From Aeromonas bestiarum (GTDB lineage Bacteria; Pseudomonadota; Gammaproteobacteria; Enterobacterales; Aeromonadaceae), in the NCBI RefSeq assembly GCF_000819745.1, contig NZ_CDDA01000021.1:58279-122278 (forward strand): a DNA stretch of 64,000 nt, in the 5' to 3' direction. Below the pieces are notes generated by a model, which ran no database searches, was not told the origin of the DNA, and saw only the letters and a program-made list of their open reading frames with translations. This document shows positions 60,961 to 64,000 of the stretch, one piece after another. The position numbers and the translations under genes are program-made. Numbering within the stretch: position 1 is the first letter of the stretch; each line of letters starts with the position of its first letter.

Positions 60961-61998
60961 ATGGACCTGCTACTGATCCTGACCTACACGGCACTGTGCG
61001 TGGCCGTGTTCAAGATTTTCCGCATTCCACTCAACAAATGGACAGTGCCCACGGCGGCGCTGGGCGGTGTGCTCATCATAGGCACCCTGATCATGCTGAT
61101 GAACTACAACCACCCCTACTCCGAGATGGCGCGCAACTACTATGTCTCCACCCCGATCGTGCCGCTGGTCAAGGGCCGGGTCATCGAGGTGCCGGTACAA
61201 GCCAACCAGCCGGTGAAGAAGGGCGACGTGCTGTTTCGCCTGGATGCCGCTCCCTTCCAGTTGAGGGCGGACAGCCTGACGGCGCGGGTTGAATCCAACC
61301 GCAACCACCTCAAGTCTATCGAGGCCAGGCTGCGCTCCGCCAGGCTGGATCGGGATCGCGCCAGCGACCTGATGCGTCGCGGCGTCGGCAAGCAGCGCGA
61401 CCTCGATGTCACCCAGGCCAACGTGGATGACATCGTGGCCCAGATCGAGCAACAACAGGCGACGCTGGAAGATCTGCAGGCCCAGCTTGACGAGGCCAGG
61501 TATCAGGTCGCGCAGACCGTGGTCTATGCCCCGAGCGACGGCCACGTGGTGCAGCTGGCCCTGCGCCCCGGCATGATAGCCACCCCCTTCATGTACCGCC
61601 CGGTGATGACCTTCATTCACAAGAATGAGAACGCTTACGTGGGTTGGTTCTGGCAGAACAGCATGCAGCGCCTGGCGGTGGGCGATGAGGCCGAAGTGGT
61701 GATCGACGGCATCCCCGGCAAGATCTTTCAGGGCAAGGTGACCGCAGTGATCCCGGCCATCGCCGCCGGTAACGTGCAGGCCAACGCCGGCCTGCTGGAT
61801 CAGGCCAGCGCCGTTCAACCGGGCCGCCTGCCGGTACTCATCTCCATCACCGACCCCGAATGGCCCAAGTATCAGGTGATCGCCGGGGCCAGCGGTCAGG
61901 CCGCCATCTACACCAAGCACTTCCACCATGTCTCGGTGATGCGCAAGGTGCTGCTGCGCATGGCCAGCTGGATGAACTACGTCTTCCCCTTCCACTAA
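60961..61998 (+). CDS. yibH: HlyD family membrane-fusion protein YibH
   Basis: 345 aa. Two N-terminal membrane segments (about 2-20 and 27-50), then a biotinyl-lipoyl-like half-motif VKGRVIEVPVQANQPVKKGD, an alpha-hairpin coiled coil (about 105-185), a second half-motif VYAPSDGHVVQLALRPGM and a beta-barrel. Adaptor of a periplasm-spanning export system; no outer-membrane or pump partner is adjacent. Coupled to yibI. Confidence 0.92.
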   Translation: MDLLLILTYTALCVAVFKIFRIPLNKWTVPTAALGGVLIIGTLIMLMNYNHPYSEMARNYYVSTPIVPLVKGRVIEVPVQANQPVKKGDVLFRLDAAPFQLRADSLTARVESNRNHLKSIEARLRSARLDRDRASDLMRRGVGKQRDLDVTQANVDDIVAQIEQQQATLEDLQAQLDEARYQVAQTVVYAPSDGHVVQLALRPGMIATPFMYRPVMTFIHKNENAYVGWFWQNSMQRLAVGDEAEVVIDGIPGKIFQGKVTAVIPAIAAGNVQANAGLLDQASAVQPGRLPVLISITDPEWPKYQVIAGASGQAAIYTKHFHHVSVMRKVLLRMASWMNYVFPFH

Positions 61999-62014
61999 GC
62001 GAAGACGTCATCGC

Positions 62015-62049
62015 CAGCGGGCCGGCACCATGCCGGCCCGCTGTTTTTT
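62015..62049 (+). terminator. intrinsic terminator after yibH
   Basis: CAGCGGGCCGGCA / TGCCGGCCCGCTG stem with a CCA loop and six T. Confidence 0.95.
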
Positions 62050-62112
62050 GGCGCCAAGATCCCTATAATGGCGCCATCCTGCACCACCCCACATCGACAC
62101 ACCCAAGCCTGC

Positions 62113-63873
62113 ATGTTCGTTCTCAGACCCTATCAGACCGACGCCGTCAACGCCGTGATCAGCCACTTTCGTCAGCACCCGGATCCCGCCGTGGTGGTGC
62201 TGCCCACCGGGGCCGGCAAGAGTCTGGTGATCGCCGAGCTGGCCCGCAAGGCGCGCGGTCGGGTGCTGGTGCTGGCCCACGTCAAGGAGCTGGTGGAGCA
62301 GAACCACGCCAAATACGAGGTGTGGGGGCTCAAGGCCGACATCTTCGCCGCAGGGCTGGATCGCAAGGAGGCGAGCGCCCAGGTGGTGTTTGGCTCGGTG
62401 CAGTCGGTGGCGCGCAATCTGGCTGCCTTCGACGGGGCGTTTTCGCTGCTCATCATAGACGAGTGCCACCGGGTCTCGCTCGATGACGACAGCCAATACC
62501 ATCAAGTGATCGACCACCTCAAGGCCGCCAATCCGGCCCTCAAGATCCTCGGTCTCACCGCCACCCCCTATCGGCTGGGGCTGGGCTGGATCTACCGGCG
62601 CCACTACCACGGCATGGTCAAGAGCCACGGCGAGCGGCTGTTCGGCGACTGTGTGTTCGAGCTGCCGCTGCGCTTCATGGTCAAAAACGGCTATTTGACG
62701 CCGCCCCGTCTCGTCGATGCCCCCATAGTCCACTACGACTTCAGCAAACTGGTGGCGCGGGAGAACGGCCTGTTCAGCGAGGCGGATCTCAACGGCGAGC
62801 TCAAACGCCAGCAGAGGGTCACCCCCCATATCCTGAGCCAGGTACTGGAGTACGCTGCCGATCGGCAAGGGGTGATGATCTTCGCCGCCACCGTCGAACA
62901 TGCCCGCGAGATCCACGGCCTGCTCGGCGCCAAAGGAGAGAAGGCGGCCCTGATCACGGGCGAGACGCCGGGCCCGGAGCGGGACGCCCTCATCCACGCC
63001 TTCAAGGCGCGGGAGCTCAAGTTTCTGGTCAACGTGGCCGTGCTCACCACCGGCTTTGACGCCCCCCACGTGGATCTCATCGTCATGCTGCGCCCCACCG
63101 AGTCGGTCTCCCTCTATCAGCAGATCGTCGGCCGCGGCCTGCGCCTCTCGCCGGGCAAGGCCGATTGTCTGGTGCTCGACTATGCGGGCAACAACTTCAA
63201 TCTGTTTGCTCCCGAGGTGGGGGAACCCAGACCCCACGCCGGCACAGAGCCGGTGCAGGTGCCCTGCCCCGCCTGCGGCTTTGCCAACACCTTCTGGGGC
63301 AAGACCGACGAGGATGGCAAGGTGATCGAGCACTACGGTCGCCGCTGTCAGGGTTTGTTTGAAGATGACGAGGGCAACCGCGAGGAGTGCGACTATCGCT
63401 TTCGGTCAAAGATCTGCCCCGCCTGCGGCGCCGAAAACGACATCGCCGCCCGCCGCTGCCAGAGCTGCGATCAGCTGCTGGTGGATCCGGACGACAAGCT
63501 CAAGGAGGCGCTCAATCTCAAGGATTGCATGGTCATTCGCTGCGCCGGCCTCACCCTGGCAGCGGGTCGTGGCAAACAAGGGGAACGGCTGGAGGTAACC
63601 TACCACGACGAGGACGGACTCACCCTGATGGAGTACTTCGGCTTTCACTCCCCGGGCGCAAGGCGCTTGTTTCAACAGGTCTTTGTGCGTCATCATTGGG
63701 CCGCCCCGGGCCTGGAGCCCGAATTCGCCACTCTGGCGAGCGTGCTGGCCGTATCAAGCCAGTTTCGTCACCCGGATTTTGTCATCGCCCGCAAGTCGGG
63801 TCGTTTCTGGCAGGTGAAAGAGAAAATTTTTGATTATGTCGGCCGGTATCGCACCGCCAACGCCTCTGGCTAG
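62113..63873 (+). CDS. radD: RadD (YejH) superfamily 2 DNA repair helicase-like ATPase
   Basis: 586 aa, the same as E. coli RadD. Walker A PTGAGKS at 31-37, DECH at 116-119, motif [11 protein letters not shown], motif [16 protein letters not shown] and motif [15 protein letters not shown]. Two zinc-binding clusters follow (CPACGF.., and [18 protein letters not shown] near 436-453). RadD works with RecA and SSB at stalled forks. The last 20 codons lie in the first unit of an 82-bp tandem repeat. ATG at 62113, poor ribosome site. Confidence 0.94.
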   Translation: MFVLRPYQTDAVNAVISHFRQHPDPAVVVLPTGAGKSLVIAELARKARGRVLVLAHVKELVEQNHAKYEVWGLKADIFAAGLDRKEASAQVVFGSVQSVARNLAAFDGAFSLLIIDECHRVSLDDDSQYHQVIDHLKAANPALKILGLTATPYRLGLGWIYRRHYHGMVKSHGERLFGDCVFELPLRFMVKNGYLTPPRLVDAPIVHYDFSKLVARENGLFSEADLNGELKRQQRVTPHILSQVLEYAADRQGVMIFAATVEHAREIHGLLGAKGEKAALITGETPGPERDALIHAFKARELKFLVNVAVLTTGFDAPHVDLIVMLRPTESVSLYQQIVGRGLRLSPGKADCLVLDYAGNNFNLFAPEVGEPRPHAGTEPVQVPCPACGFANTFWGKTDEDGKVIEHYGRRCQGLFEDDEGNREECDYRFRSKICPACGAENDIAARRCQSCDQLLVDPDDKLKEALNLKDCMVIRCAGLTLAAGRGKQGERLEVTYHDEDGLTLMEYFGFHSPGARRLFQQVFVRHHWAAPGLEPEFATLASVLAVSSQFRHPDFVIARKSGRFWQVKEKIFDYVGRYRTANASG

Positions 63874-64000
63874 AGGCAGGCCCTGCGGTCGGCTGGTGAA
63901 AGAGAACAGATTGGATCATGTCGGCCGGTATCGCACCGCCAACGCCTCTGGCGAGAGGCAGGCCCTGCGGTCGGCTGGTGAAAGAGAACAGATTGGATCA
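63813..64000 (+). repeat. 82-bp tandem direct repeat at the radD 3' end
   Basis: Units start at 63813, 63895 and 63977 (GGTGAAAGAGAA...), period 82; the third runs off the window. Units 1 and 2 differ only near their starts (AAATTTTTGATTATG versus ACAGATTGGATCATG) and at one base that makes the radD TAG stop in unit 1 and CGA in unit 2. The visible 24 nt of unit 3 equal unit 2. Each unit holds a hairpin GCCTCT-N4-AGAGGC. Confidence 0.92.

Noticed and set aside
63813..64000. 82-bp repeats as a CRISPR array
   Set aside because: Units are directly abutting with no variable spacers, and no cas gene is near.

Overview
The window reads as a chromosomal segment of a gammaproteobacterium, most likely Aeromonas (A. 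hydrophila group). It is GC-rich with dense, short intergenic spaces. Gene order matches enteric neighbourhoods (adhE-ychE-opp; hinT-ycfL-lpoB-thiK; ycfP-ndh; yibI-yibH). It also carries markers typical of Aeromonas: a tripartite alpha-helical pore-forming toxin operon (ahlABC type), a secreted broad-specificity amino-acid racemase and a class I dihydroorotase. There is no integrase, insertion sequence, phage gene or CRISPR array, so this is core chromosome with a few accessory islets.

Layout. 0-6.2 kb: partial alpha/beta hydrolase, YjbR-type protein, GNAT, DUF3802 protein, a structured intergenic element, msrA, argA behind an ARG box, and lysC behind a lysine riboswitch. 6.3-12.5 kb: kinase-fold orphan, LtaS-like membrane phosphotransferase, S66 LD-carboxypeptidase, periplasmic solute-binding protein, ybjQ. 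12.7-16 kb: the ahlABC-type toxin operon with an uncatalogued 33-codon leader ORF. 16-25.5 kb: ndh, ycfP, NCS2 purine permease, tandem M3 oligopeptidases, yedI, DUF924. 25.5-34 kb: a second-type secDF pair, small membrane protein, DUF6279 lipoprotein, then thiK-lpoB-ycfL-COG3014-hinT as an overlapping operon on the minus strand.

34-44 kb: chemoreceptor, double T-fold QueD-like protein, class I dihydroorotase, tRNA-Pro(GGG), lipoprotein, dicarboxylate/amino-acid symporter, small methyltransferase, periplasmic racemase, and a TerC/Alx gene. TerC/Alx has a yybP-ykoY manganese riboswitch upstream and a broken duplicate of its own 3' end downstream. 44-54.6 kb: oppABCDF, ychE, 2OG-Fe oxygenase, and adhE with an FNR-like site placed for class II activation. 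54.7-64 kb: HD-GYP protein, a run of inverted repeats, a BtsS/BtsR-like LytTR two-component system next to a short CstA-type carrier (probably sensing and uptake of pyruvate or a similar carboxylate), yibI-yibH, radD, and an 82-bp tandem repeat that grows out of the radD 3' end and runs off the window.

The most interesting unexplained items are the 82-bp repeat array, the three-way-junction elements at 2004-2092 and 56060-56108, the toxin leader region, the competing base-pairing in the manganese riboswitch leader, and the terC remnant. All assignments come from reading the sequence by eye; no database search or folding program was run.
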